Source: JAWWOW01 sp033851265
GTDB taxonomy: Bacteria > Actinomycetota > Actinomycetes > JAWWOW01
NCBI GenBank assembly: GCA_033851265.1
Contig: JAWWOW010000003.1
Coordinates: 248,001 to 312,000, forward strand
Reading direction: 5' to 3'
Length of the DNA stretch: 64,000 nt
This document shows positions 52,654-60,685 of this stretch, piece after piece. The notes under the pieces were generated by a model, which did no database searches, was not told the origin of the DNA, and saw only the letters and a list, made by a program, of their open reading frames with translations. A program made the position numbers and the translations under genes. Numbering within the stretch: position 1 is the first letter of the stretch; every line of letters starts with the position of its first letter.

Positions 52654-53717
52654 AGCGTGACGGCGTCGCCCACGTGGGGGTGGGTGATGAGTTCGTCGCC
52701 GAGGCGCGCCAGGGTCGCCGAGGCGCCGCCGATGAGCAGCTCGATCTGCTTGCCCCACAAGAAATAGCGGTGGATCGGGTAGGTGACGTCGGCGCCGATG
52801 CCGCCGTGGATGTGCTGGGTGCTGTGCACAGTGCGTTGACCACCGTCGGCGGCCCACCACGCTGCTGAGAGCACGTGCACGCGAGCGTCATCGTGTCCCT
52901 CGTCGAGGTGCCAGGCGGCCTGCAGCGTCGTGGCGCGGATCGCCGAGTTGTCGATGTATCCGTCGGCCGCTCTGAAGGAGACGCCCTGGAAACTGGATAG
53001 CGGCTTCTCGAACTGCTTGCGGTTCGACGTGTAGTCGGCAGCGATACGCAGTGCCCCGCCGGTGACGCCGGCCTGCAGCGCCGCGAGTGCCACGAGGACA
53101 CGGTCGGACAGCCACGCAGCGACACCGTCGCCGCCGAGCGCCTCGGCGGGCGTGCTGTCCAGCGTGACCTCGGCGTACACCTCGTTGCTGCTCGCCCGAC
53201 CGGCCTCCACCTGCTCCGGGCGGATGACAAAGACTCGCTCGCCGACGGGGACGAGCACCGCGTCGGCGACGTGGGCGTACGGGACACCGACGATGGTGCC
53301 GGTCAGCGTGTCGCCATCGACGTGAACGCCAGCGGATGCGTGCGGCAATGCCGAGGTCAGTACGACGTCACCGCTAACAACCCCCGGCAGCCAGCGCGCC
53401 TTCTGCTCGTCGGTGCCGTGAGCGGCGATGACCATCGCCGCTGTCGATGTCCACACCAGTGGCACGGGTGCAACAACACGGCCCAGCTCTTCGCAGACCA
53501 GCGCAACGTCGACGAGACCGAAGCCGAGTCCACCAACATCCTCGGGCAGTGCCACACCGAGCAAGCCGGCCTTCGCAAGCTCGGACCACAGGGTGCGGTC
53601 GAAACACTCGGGCTCGGCCTCGACCTGCTCGATTCGTGTCGCCGGTGCCAGCTTCTCGAACAGCGTCGACGCGAGGCCGCGGAGTTCTTCCTGCTCGTCG
53701 GTGACCGTGAAGTCCAT
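52650..53717 (-). CDS. Acyl-CoA dehydrogenase, FadE28-like subunit
   Basis: The 355-residue protein has the acyl-CoA dehydrogenase fold but is short and degenerate, as are the alpha partners of actinomycete heterotetrameric enzymes: MDFTVTDEQEELRGLASTLFEKL, GVALPEDVGGLGFGLVDVALVCEELGR, ADYTSNRKQFEKPLSSFQGV and HIHGGIGADVTYPIHRYFLWGKQIELLIGG. It resembles recalled FadE28. With the adjacent FadE29-like gene (8-bp gap) it should form an alpha2beta2 enzyme acting on sterol side-chain CoA esters. GGAG precedes ATG 53717. It is the last gene of the three-gene operon; its TAG overlaps the Kelch gene stop. Confidence 0.86.
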   Translation of the reverse strand: MDFTVTDEQEELRGLASTLFEKLAPATRIEQVEAEPECFDRTLWSELAKAGLLGVALPEDVGGLGFGLVDVALVCEELGRVVAPVPLVWTSTAAMVIAAHGTDEQKARWLPGVVSGDVVLTSALPHASAGVHVDGDTLTGTIVGVPYAHVADAVLVPVGERVFVIRPEQVEAGRASSNEVYAEVTLDSTPAEALGGDGVAAWLSDRVLVALAALQAGVTGGALRIAADYTSNRKQFEKPLSSFQGVSFRAADGYIDNSAIRATTLQAAWHLDEGHDDARVHVLSAAWWAADGGQRTVHSTQHIHGGIGADVTYPIHRYFLWGKQIELLIGGASATLARLGDELITHPHVGDAVTL

Positions 53718-53725
53718 GTCCGCTC

Positions 53726-54904
53726 CTACCGCGCCAGCCGAGCCATGCCGAGGCCGGCGGCCGCTGCGATCTCCCGCTGCACGTCGTTCACGCCACCGCC
53801 GAACGTGTTGATCTGCGCAGAGCGGCCGTAGCGTTCGACGTCGCCCTCGAGCACGGAGCCGGGGGAGCCGCCGCGCATCATTCCCGCCGCACCGAGGACA
53901 TTGAGCAGCAGTCGGTAGACCTCAACGTGTGTCTCGGTCCCGTAGACCTTGGCCGCCGATGCGTCGGCCGGACCCAACCGATCCGCCGCGATGTCGGCGG
54001 CGAGCCGCCAGTTGAGCAGTTTCATCGCATCCAGGCGCGCGTAGCACTTCGCCAAGTCACTGCGCACCCACGGCCGGTCGATGATGCGACCACCTTCCGG
54101 TGCTGCCGTCTCCCGGGCCCAGTCGCGTACGCCGCCCCAGAGCCGCCACGCTGCACCACCGAGTGCGGCGAGGCCGACCCGTTCGTGGTTGAGCTGGGTC
54201 GTGATCATGCCCCAGCCCCCGCCACGCGCACCGATCAAGTTCTCCGCGGGTGCGTGCACGTCGTCGTAGTAGGTCGCGGTCGTCACGTTGTCGCCAACGG
54301 TCACGATCGGTGTCCAGCGAAAGCCGCTCGCTGATGTCGGTACGGCGATGATCGAGATGCCCTTGTGCTTGGGCAGCTCCGGGTCGGTGCGGCAGGCCAG
54401 CCAGACGAAGTCGGCGAGGTTCGCACCGGACGTGAACACCTTGCTGCCGTTGATGACCCACTTGTCACCGTCGAGTCGCGCGGACGTGCGCAATGAGGCG
54501 AGGTCGGTACCGGCCTCGGGCTCCGTGTAGCCGATCGCGAAGTTGATCTCACCCGCGATGATTCCTGGCAGGTATCGCTGCTTCTGCTCCTCCGACCCGA
54601 AACGCATGATGGCCGGGCCGATCGTGTTGACGGTGACGAACGGGAACGGCACGCCGGCGCGCCAGATCTCGTCGAACATGATGTATTGCTCGATCGCCGA
54701 TCGGCCCTGACCGCCGTACTCCTTGGGCCAGCCAATGCCGAGCCAGCCGTCCTTGCCCAACTGCCGGACGATCGGGCGGAACATCGGGTTGTCCTCGCCC
54801 GCCGCGCCAAGCTTTGCTCTGTCGTCCGCAGGGATCAGCTCGGCAAAGTAGCGGCGCAGCTCCTTGCGCAGCGCGATCTGCTCTGGGGTGTAGTCGAGGA
54901 ACAC
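53726..54904 (-). CDS. Acyl-CoA dehydrogenase, FadE29/ChsE2-like subunit
   Basis: The 392-residue protein closely tracks recalled M. tuberculosis FadE29: MFLDYTPEQIALRKELRRYFAELI, GWPKEYGGQGRSAIEQYIMFDE, FAIGYTEPEAGTDLASLRT, VINGSKVFTSGANLADFVWLACRTDP, HKGISIIAVPT and ITFGGGVNDVQREI-type end. Such subunits carry the FAD-binding chain of the sterol side-chain dehydrogenase. GTG 54904 follows the flavoprotein stop by four bases. Together with the FadE28-like partner and CYP142 this indicates cholesterol or bile-acid side-chain degradation. Confidence 0.9.
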   Translation of the reverse strand: MFLDYTPEQIALRKELRRYFAELIPADDRAKLGAAGEDNPMFRPIVRQLGKDGWLGIGWPKEYGGQGRSAIEQYIMFDEIWRAGVPFPFVTVNTIGPAIMRFGSEEQKQRYLPGIIAGEINFAIGYTEPEAGTDLASLRTSARLDGDKWVINGSKVFTSGANLADFVWLACRTDPELPKHKGISIIAVPTSASGFRWTPIVTVGDNVTTATYYDDVHAPAENLIGARGGGWGMITTQLNHERVGLAALGGAAWRLWGGVRDWARETAAPEGGRIIDRPWVRSDLAKCYARLDAMKLLNWRLAADIAADRLGPADASAAKVYGTETHVEVYRLLLNVLGAAGMMRGGSPGSVLEGDVERYGRSAQINTFGGGVNDVQREIAAAAGLGMARLAR

Positions 54905-54908
54905 GCGA

Positions 54909-56024
54909 TCAGCCCTCGTCGACGAGCGACTGCAACCGCTCGGTCGTCGCGATCCACTCCTCCACGAGCTCCATCATCACTTCCTGGGTCGGGCGTATGC
55001 GGTCCATGCGCCCGACGATCTGGCCGACCGGGAAACCCGCCAGCTCACGGTTGTGCACGCGACTGATCCGCCGTGCAGCGTCACCGAACAACATGCCTTG
55101 CAACGGCATCGGCAGGGTCGGGGGCGCGTCCTCGCGCTCCCAGGCCTCGGTCCACGCGGTGCGCAACTGGCGAGCCGGCTTGCCGGTCATCGAGCGCGAT
55201 CGAACGGTGTCGCGGGATGACGCCTCGAGCAGGTTTTGCATGGAGTCCTGCGGGGTGTCGGCCTCCGCCACGGTCAGCCAGATCGACCCGGTCCAGGCGC
55301 CCTGCGCGCCGAGCGCCAGCGCTGCGGTCATCTGTCGACCCGTGCCGATGCCGCCAGCAGCCAGGACCGGTACGTCGGGGCCGACCGCGTCAACAACCTC
55401 CGGCACCAGCACCATCGTCGAGATCTCGCCGGTGTGACCGCCAGCCTCGGTGCCTTGCGCGACGATGATGTCGACACCGATGTCGACCTGCTTCTGTGCG
55501 TGCACTTTGCTGCCGCACAAGGCGGCAACAAGCACGCCCTGGTCATGTGCCCGGTCCACGACCTCTTTAGGCGGCGGACCGAGTGCGTTGACGAGCAACT
55601 TCGTCGGGTGGTTGAGCGCAATGTCGACGGAGCCGGTGGCCTGGTCGTCGACGCCAAGACCCGCTGCGATCGCGCGACGGTCCGGGTCTGGCGGCAGGGG
55701 AGGAATGTTGTGCTCGCTGAGCACCTTTTCCACGAACTCGCGGTGGGCGTCGGGGATCATCGCGGCCAGCTCGTCGGCAGAGGGCTGCTTACCACCGGCC
55801 CCGACGTACTTCGCCGGCATGACGAGATCGACGCCGTAGGGCTTGCCGTCGATGTGGTCGTCGATCCACTTCAGCTCGATCTCCAGCTCGTCGGGTGTGA
55901 ACGCGAGCGCGCCGAGCACGCCGAGTCCGCCGGCCCGACTGACCGCAGCGACGACGTCGCGGCAGTGGGAGAAAGCAAAGATGGGGAACTCAATTCCGAA
56001 TGTCTCGCAGATCGGCGTGCGCAC
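54909..56024 (-). CDS. Nitronate monooxygenase-family flavoprotein (NPD-like)
   Basis: The 371-residue TIM-barrel flavoprotein has IEFPIFAFSHCRDVVAAVSRAGGLGVLG, LVAALCGSKVHAQKQVDIGVDIIVAQGTEAGGHTGEISTMVLVPEV and VLAAGGIGTGRQMTAALALGAQGAWTGSIWL, the FMN-phosphate motifs of the NPD/2-nitropropane dioxygenase family. It resembles the actinomycete member (Rv3553-like) found in steroid ring-degradation regulons, where it may act as a reductase in C/D-ring breakdown. GTG 56024 has GGAAGGGG upstream. First gene of the operon read from the dyad at 56044-56060. Confidence 0.86.
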   Translation of the reverse strand: MRTPICETFGIEFPIFAFSHCRDVVAAVSRAGGLGVLGALAFTPDELEIELKWIDDHIDGKPYGVDLVMPAKYVGAGGKQPSADELAAMIPDAHREFVEKVLSEHNIPPLPPDPDRRAIAAGLGVDDQATGSVDIALNHPTKLLVNALGPPPKEVVDRAHDQGVLVAALCGSKVHAQKQVDIGVDIIVAQGTEAGGHTGEISTMVLVPEVVDAVGPDVPVLAAGGIGTGRQMTAALALGAQGAWTGSIWLTVAEADTPQDSMQNLLEASSRDTVRSRSMTGKPARQLRTAWTEAWEREDAPPTLPMPLQGMLFGDAARRISRVHNRELAGFPVGQIVGRMDRIRPTQEVMMELVEEWIATTERLQSLVDEG

Positions 56025-56043
56025 GATCCCCCTTCCAGAAAAA

Positions 56044-56060
56044 TCTGACTACCTGTCAGA
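56044..56060. promoter_or_regulatory. Operator-like dyad between the flavoprotein-fadE operon and cyp142
   Basis: TCTGAC (56044-56049) and GTCAGA (56055-56060) are perfect 6-bp arms around TACCT, centred in the 45-bp divergent gap. It lies nine bases before the P450 ATG and 20 bases before the flavoprotein GTG, so a bound repressor would block both. It does not match the recalled KstR or KstR2 consensus. Probably a TetR-family site. Confidence 0.5.
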
Positions 56061-56069
56061 GTATGGCCC

Positions 56070-57284
56070 ATGGTGGAGCAGGCCGACCGGCTGGTCGTCG
56101 ATCTCTGCGACGGTCGGTTCTACGCCGGGCAACTCGGCGATCGCCACGCGGCGTACTCGTGGATGCGTAAGAACGAGCCGGTCTATCGAAATGTGTCCCA
56201 CGGTGTGTGGGGGGTCTCGACGTTCGAAGCTGTGTGGGAAGCCGAACGCGATCCGTCCCGCTTCTCCAACGCGGGCGGCATCCGGCCGGACTATCCGCCG
56301 CTGCCGATGATGATCGACATGGACGACCCGGCGCATCACATGCGCCGCAAGCTCGTCAGCCGCGGCTTCACCCCGCGACGTGTCGCGGCGCACGAAGTGG
56401 GCTTGCGGCGCATGTGTGACGAGATCATCGATCGGGTCTGCGAGCGGGGGACGGCTGACTTCGTCCGTGACATTGCCGCGCCGCTGCCGATGATGCTCAT
56501 CGGTGACCTGCTCGGGGTCGCACCCGACGACCGCGACCGGTTGCTGAAGTGGTCCGACGACATGGTGAGCAGTCAGGGTGGGAACGCAACGCAGGAGATG
56601 CACATGGCTGCTGCGCAGGCTTCGGTGGAGTACCGGGACTATGCGACAACGGTGATGGCGCGGCGTCGCGCTGAGCCAACCGACGATCTGATGAGTGTTC
56701 TCGTGCACGCCGAGGTCGACGGTGATCGGCTGGACGAGGAAGAAATCATCTTCGAGTCGATGTTGCTCCTCGTCGGCGGCGACGAGACCACGCGGCATGT
56801 GCTGTCCGGGGGCGTGTACGAGTTGTTGCGTGACCGATCGCAATGGGAGCAGCTGGTTGTGGACCGCTCGCTGATCCCGAGTGCGATCGAAGAGATGCTG
56901 CGCTGGGTCTCGCCGATCAAGAACATGTGTCGCACGATCGTCGAGGACATGGAGTGGTACGGCGCTTCGCTGACCGCCGGCGAGAAAGTCATGCTGCTTT
57001 ACGAATCCGCGAACTTCGACGAGACGAGGTTCGACGCACCCGACGTCTTCAACATCCATCGGGCACCGAACGAGCATCTGGCGTTCGGCTCGGGCACGCA
57101 CTTCTGTCTGGGAGCGTCGCTGGCTCGTCTCGAGTTGAAGGTGATGCTCGAGCACCTTCTCGACCGGGTCCCGGACCTCGCGCTTGCGTCGGAGGCGCCA
57201 CCTCCGCTGCGGCCTGCGACATTCATCAGCGGGCCGGAGAGCATGCCGGTCCAATTCACGCCGACTGCGAGGGCTCATGTCTGA
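56070..57284 (+). CDS. cyp142: Cytochrome P450, CYP142-like sterol 26-hydroxylase
   Basis: The 404-residue P450 is strikingly like recalled CYP142A1 of M. tuberculosis: DGRFYAGQLGDRHAAYSWMRKNEPV, FSNAGGIRPDYPPLPMMIDMDDPAHHMRRKLVSRGFTPRRV, the I-helix LLVGGDETTRH, ExxR in EEMLRWVSPIKNMCR, and heme loop FGSGTHFCLG with Cys346. CYP142 oxidises the terminal carbon of cholesterol or cholestenone, the first step of side-chain removal. It needs ferredoxin and reductase partners not in the window. Its end overlaps the ketosteroid isomerase start by eight bases. Confidence 0.92.
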   Translation: MVEQADRLVVDLCDGRFYAGQLGDRHAAYSWMRKNEPVYRNVSHGVWGVSTFEAVWEAERDPSRFSNAGGIRPDYPPLPMMIDMDDPAHHMRRKLVSRGFTPRRVAAHEVGLRRMCDEIIDRVCERGTADFVRDIAAPLPMMLIGDLLGVAPDDRDRLLKWSDDMVSSQGGNATQEMHMAAAQASVEYRDYATTVMARRRAEPTDDLMSVLVHAEVDGDRLDEEEIIFESMLLLVGGDETTRHVLSGGVYELLRDRSQWEQLVVDRSLIPSAIEEMLRWVSPIKNMCRTIVEDMEWYGASLTAGEKVMLLYESANFDETRFDAPDVFNIHRAPNEHLAFGSGTHFCLGASLARLELKVMLEHLLDRVPDLALASEAPPPLRPATFISGPESMPVQFTPTARAHV

Positions 57285-57651
57285 CGAGATCCGATCAACG
57301 ATCGAGCAGTACGTCGCGCGCTTCAACAGCGGTGACTACGACGGTCTCGTCGCGCTGTTCGCTGACGATGCGACGCAGGAGGATCCCGTGGGCACGCCCC
57401 CCAACGTGGGTCACGAAGCGATCCGGCAGTTCTTCGCCAACCTCGAAGGCGTTGGCAAGCCACAGCTCAACGTCTTGCACGATCCGATCATCGTTGGCAG
57501 CGAGGCGATCCTCACGTTCAGTGTCGTCACGCAGGTGGGCGACCAGAAGGTCACGGTGCCATTCGTGGTCGATCACATGACGTTGGCTGACGATGGACGG
57601 ATCGCGCAGCTGCGGGCGTTCTTCGATCCGACGTCAGTGACTGTCGAGTAA
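57277..57651 (+). CDS. ksi: Steroid delta-isomerase (ketosteroid isomerase)
   Basis: The 124-residue NTF2-fold enzyme aligns well with recalled Comamonas KSI: [32 protein letters not shown] against [31 protein letters not shown]. The catalytic set is kept: Tyr12, Asp36 (the base, in EDPVG) and Asp99 (VVDHMT). It moves the C5-C6 double bond of 3-ketosteroids to C4-C5. Its ATG lies inside the P450 gene end, so it is translated together with CYP142. This is strong support for steroid metabolism here. Confidence 0.9.
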   Translation: [124 protein letters not shown]

Positions 57652-57653
57652 CG

Positions 57654-58868
57654 ATGTCCCCGTCTGATGGGATGTCGCAGCGACGTGTTCATGAACGGCT
57701 GAGCGATCGCGTCGACCCGCGCCTTGCGCAGTGGATTACCGCGCTCGGACCGGACCGGTGGGCCGCCATGGTCCTTGACGCGCGCAACCAACTGGCCTGG
57801 GTCTCCGATGAGCTAGCCGGCTTTCTCGGTGAACGCGATGCGGGGAAGCTCGGGATCGGCCGGCACGTGGTCGAGGCGCTGCTGTCGCCGACCTGGCGCA
57901 ACACGATGACCGAAGAGAGCCAGATCGAAATTTTCTCCGACGCCATGCCCTTCCTCATGGACGACCTGTCGCCGGAAATGATTGCCACACTGCCGGAACC
58001 GTTCGACTCCCTGATCGCCACCGTGGTGCCGCGACCGCAGCCACCCGTGTGGGCGAGCAGCTTCCTCTATGTCAAGGACGATCTGCCGCCCTACCGCGTC
58101 CAGATCATCATCTTCCTGATGCGCGACGAGAACGGTGCACGCATCGGAACAGTCGGAGTCACCAACCAGGGCATCCGGCCAACGTTGCTTGCGATGCTCG
58201 CGCGCGGTGACGAGGAGATGTACGAGCGCATGTCACGCCTAGTGACGCCGGGGCGGCACGCAGCAGCCATCCTCTTCGCCGACCTGGAGAGCTCAGGGGA
58301 GTTGTCGCGTCAGTTGCCTACGAGCAAGTATTTCGAGGTCGTGCGTGATCTCACGACCGCGTTCGACGACGTAGTTGCAGAGGAGTGCGGCATCGTCGGC
58401 AAGCACGTTGGTGATGGCATGACAGCGTTTTTCTTGACCGAGGATGTCGGTTCACCTTCGGGTGCAGCGGCCGCTGCGATCCGCACCGCGCGTGGGCTCC
58501 AACAGGCGGCGGCGCAGGCCGGGGAGCAACTATTGGCGGACGGCCTGACGCCCACGGCGTTGCCGAGCTTCAACGTCGGCTTGCACTGGGGACCGAGCCT
58601 CTACCTCGGTCAGCTTGTGCCTGGTGGTCGCCTCGACGTAACAGCGCTCGGCGACGAGGTCAACGAGTGTGCGCGGATCGAAGAGTCCGCCAAGTGCGGG
58701 AAGCTGTTCGCCTCCAAGCAGCTCGTTGAACTTCTCGACTCAACGGACGCGAAGGCGCTCGAGCTCGATCCCGGCCTGTTGTCCTATCGGCCGCTGGCCA
58801 GCATCAGCGAGGCCTCAGCCAAGGCTTTGCGCGACGCAGCAACGCTGGCCATTACCGAAGTCGGCTGA
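57654..58868 (+). CDS. Class III adenylate/guanylate cyclase-domain protein with PAS-like sensor
   Basis: The 404-residue protein has an N-terminal PAS-like region (about 30-190: RWAAMVLDARNQLAWVSDELAGFLGERDA; RVQIIIFLMRDENGARIGTVGVTNQGI) and a C-terminal cyclase homology domain with AAILFADLESSGELSR (metal Asp), VGKHVGDGMTAFFLTEDV, and DVTALGDEVNECARIEESAKCG. The canonical substrate-binding Lys and second metal-binding Asp are not clear, so catalysis is uncertain. It starts two bases after the isomerase stop, probably in one transcript with cyp142 and ksi, and may sense a steroid. Confidence 0.8.
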   Translation: MSPSDGMSQRRVHERLSDRVDPRLAQWITALGPDRWAAMVLDARNQLAWVSDELAGFLGERDAGKLGIGRHVVEALLSPTWRNTMTEESQIEIFSDAMPFLMDDLSPEMIATLPEPFDSLIATVVPRPQPPVWASSFLYVKDDLPPYRVQIIIFLMRDENGARIGTVGVTNQGIRPTLLAMLARGDEEMYERMSRLVTPGRHAAAILFADLESSGELSRQLPTSKYFEVVRDLTTAFDDVVAEECGIVGKHVGDGMTAFFLTEDVGSPSGAAAAAIRTARGLQQAAAQAGEQLLADGLTPTALPSFNVGLHWGPSLYLGQLVPGGRLDVTALGDEVNECARIEESAKCGKLFASKQLVELLDSTDAKALELDPGLLSYRPLASISEASAKALRDAATLAITEVG

Positions 58869-58873
58869 CTTCC

Positions 58874-58906
58874 AAGGGAACTCACAGGTCTTCCCGAGTT
58901 TTCCTT
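58874..58906. promoter_or_regulatory. Imperfect dyad before the collagen-like membrane protein
   Basis: AAGGGAACTC (58874-58883) nearly mirrors GAGTTTTCCTT (58896-58906). It lies in the 90-bp gap between the cyclase gene and the next start. A weak operator or small hairpin; low confidence. Confidence 0.22.
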
Positions 58907-58958
58907 CAGGCGTGGCACCGACCTTTGCGGTGTATTCGCGAATGTCTGGAGGACGTCG

Positions 58959-59309
58959 ATGAACGACACAACGACACCGGTCTCTGATGACACACCCAAC
59001 GACTGGGTGACCAAACCGGACGAGGCCGTGCACGACACGGTCGACGATGGATCCGGGCAGCAGAAGCACAAGTGGGGACGGCAGTTCGGCTTGGTGGCGG
59101 CGGGTGTGCTTGTTGGCGGCATTGCGGTCGCGGGGTTGCAGAACCATTCGGCTGCACAGGCGACACCGCAAGGGCCGCCGACCGGTCAGCAAGGGGTTCC
59201 CGGCCAGCAGGGTCCAGGACCCGGGCTGCGGGGCGGACCGCCCGGACAGCAAGGCCCCCCGGCGGGACAACAGCAGCCTCAACAACCAGGGACAACGACC
59301 ACGACGTAG
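58959..59309 (+). CDS. Single-pass membrane protein with collagen-like Gly/Pro/Gln tail
   Basis: The 116-residue protein has a charged cytoplasmic N-terminus (1-42), one membrane helix (FGLVAAGVLVGGIAVAGL), and an outside tail of Gly-x-x steps such as GPPTGQQGVPGQQGPGPG and GGPPGQQGPPAGQQQ, ending PGTTTTT. The tail is collagen-like but short and interrupted. GGAGG precedes ATG 58959. A terminator follows. Function unknown; a surface spacer for the neighbouring glycosyltransferases is a guess. Confidence 0.72.
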   Translation: MNDTTTPVSDDTPNDWVTKPDEAVHDTVDDGSGQQKHKWGRQFGLVAAGVLVGGIAVAGLQNHSAAQATPQGPPTGQQGVPGQQGPGPGLRGGPPGQQGPPAGQQQPQQPGTTTTT

Positions 59310-59320
59310 CGCCCGCAACC

Positions 59321-59361
59321 CGACAGCGCCCGAGCCAACCCGATGGTTTCGGGCGCTGTCG
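59321..59361 (+). terminator. Intrinsic-terminator hairpin
   Basis: CGACAGCGCCCGA (59321-59333) pairs perfectly with TCGGGCGCTGTCG (59349-59361); the 15-base loop holds a second AACC/GGTT stem. It lies 12 bp after the collagen-like gene, between it and the glycosyltransferase operon. Only a weak T-rich tract (CTGTTCTC) follows. Confidence 0.65.
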
Positions 59362-59458
59362 CTGTTCTCAGCCGGATCACAGGAGCGGTTCAGGACCGCT
59401 TCACCTACGGGCCCGAATCTCGACAGCACGAGATCCACCTATCGGCAGGAGCCTGACG

Positions 59459-60685
59459 ATGACGACCACACTCAACCGTCGTGTGGGCTTACGGCCCGAC
59501 GCGGCGTCAGTTGATGTGTTGGTGCTCGAGATCGTCGTACCGGTCTACAACGAGGAACGCGATCTCGGCGAGTGCATTCGACGCTTGCACGACTACCTGA
59601 CTACGGAGTTCCCGTTCTCGTTCCGCATCACGATTGCTGACAACGCGAGTACGGACGCCACTTGGCCGCGCGCGGAGGTGCTTGCTGCCGAGCTACTGAA
59701 TGTCCATGCGCTTCATGTCGACGCGAAGGGGCGTGGTCGTGCACTACGCGAGGCGTGGACTCAGAGCGACGCGACGATCCTGGCGTACACCGACCTCGAC
59801 CTGTCGACCGATCTGAATGCTCTGCTGCCGCTTGTGGCGCCGTTGCTGTCGGGACATAGCGATGTCGCCATCGGCAGCCGGCTGACGCGTAACGCGCGTG
59901 TCGTTCGCGGCCCGAAGCGTGAGCTGATCTCCCGCGCCTACAACACACTGCTGCACGCGACACTGTCGACGCGGTTCTCCGATGCGCAGTGCGGATTCAA
60001 GGCGATCCGAGCCGACCGCGCCCGCCTCTTGCTCCCGCACATCGAGGACTCGGGCTGGTTCTTCGACACGGAGCTCCTCGTGCTCGCCGAGCGCTCGGGC
60101 ATGCGCATCCACGAGGTGCCGGTCGACTGGGTCGACGACCTCGACTCTCGTGTCGACATCGTGCGCACCGCGATCGGCGATCTCAAAGGCGTGGCCCGGA
60201 TGTCCCGTGGCCTGGCGACCGGGCGGATCCCGATCACCGAGGTGCGCGAACAGCTCCACCCGGGAGGGACGGCCAAGAACCGCTTGCTGGCCCAAGGGCT
60301 TCGTTTCGCGGCGATCGGAGTTCTGAGCACGATCGCCTATCTCGTGCTCTACCTGCTCCTGCGCGCGGCGCTTCCCGCGCAGGTGTCCAACGCCATCGCG
60401 CTGCTCACCACGGCCGTTGGCAACACCGCCGCGAATCGTTGCTACACCTTTGGCGTGCGCGGGAGCGGGCGGCTCGTGCGTCACCAGGCTCAGGGGCTGG
60501 CGGTCTTCGCAGCCGCATTGTTGCTCACGTCCGGATCGCTCGCAGCCGTGCATGCACTCGTCAACAACCCGGGCCGGCTCGTCGAGGTCGGTGCACTCCT
60601 TGCGGCAAACCTCATCGCGACATTGATGCGTTTCGTCCTGCTCCGCAACTGGGTCTTCCGCGCAACGTCTGGAGGCACACGATGA
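59459..60685 (+). CDS. Bifunctional GT2 polyprenyl-phosphate glycosyltransferase with GtrA domain
   Basis: The 408-residue protein has a GT2 dolichyl-phosphate mannose/glucose synthase-like domain (VLEIVVPVYNEERDLGECIRRL; ITIADNASTDATW; AYTDLDLSTDL; DAQCGFKAIRA; GWFFDTELLVLAERSG) and a C-terminal GtrA domain of four helices (LRFAAIGVLSTIAYLVLYLLL; NAIALLTTAVGNTAANRCYTF; LLLTSGSLAAVHAL; LIATLMRFVLLRNWVF). It should load a sugar onto polyprenyl phosphate and flip it. AGGAG precedes ATG 59459. The stop overlaps the next gene (ATGA). Confidence 0.88.
   Translation: MTTTLNRRVGLRPDAASVDVLVLEIVVPVYNEERDLGECIRRLHDYLTTEFPFSFRITIADNASTDATWPRAEVLAAELLNVHALHVDAKGRGRALREAWTQSDATILAYTDLDLSTDLNALLPLVAPLLSGHSDVAIGSRLTRNARVVRGPKRELISRAYNTLLHATLSTRFSDAQCGFKAIRADRARLLLPHIEDSGWFFDTELLVLAERSGMRIHEVPVDWVDDLDSRVDIVRTAIGDLKGVARMSRGLATGRIPITEVREQLHPGGTAKNRLLAQGLRFAAIGVLSTIAYLVLYLLLRAALPAQVSNAIALLTTAVGNTAANRCYTFGVRGSGRLVRHQAQGLAVFAAALLLTSGSLAAVHALVNNPGRLVEVGALLAANLIATLMRFVLLRNWVFRATSGGTR

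Noticed and set aside
52650..57651. Horizontal acquisition of the steroid island
   Set aside because: Base composition and codon use look like the surroundings, and there is no integrase, transposase or tRNA edge.
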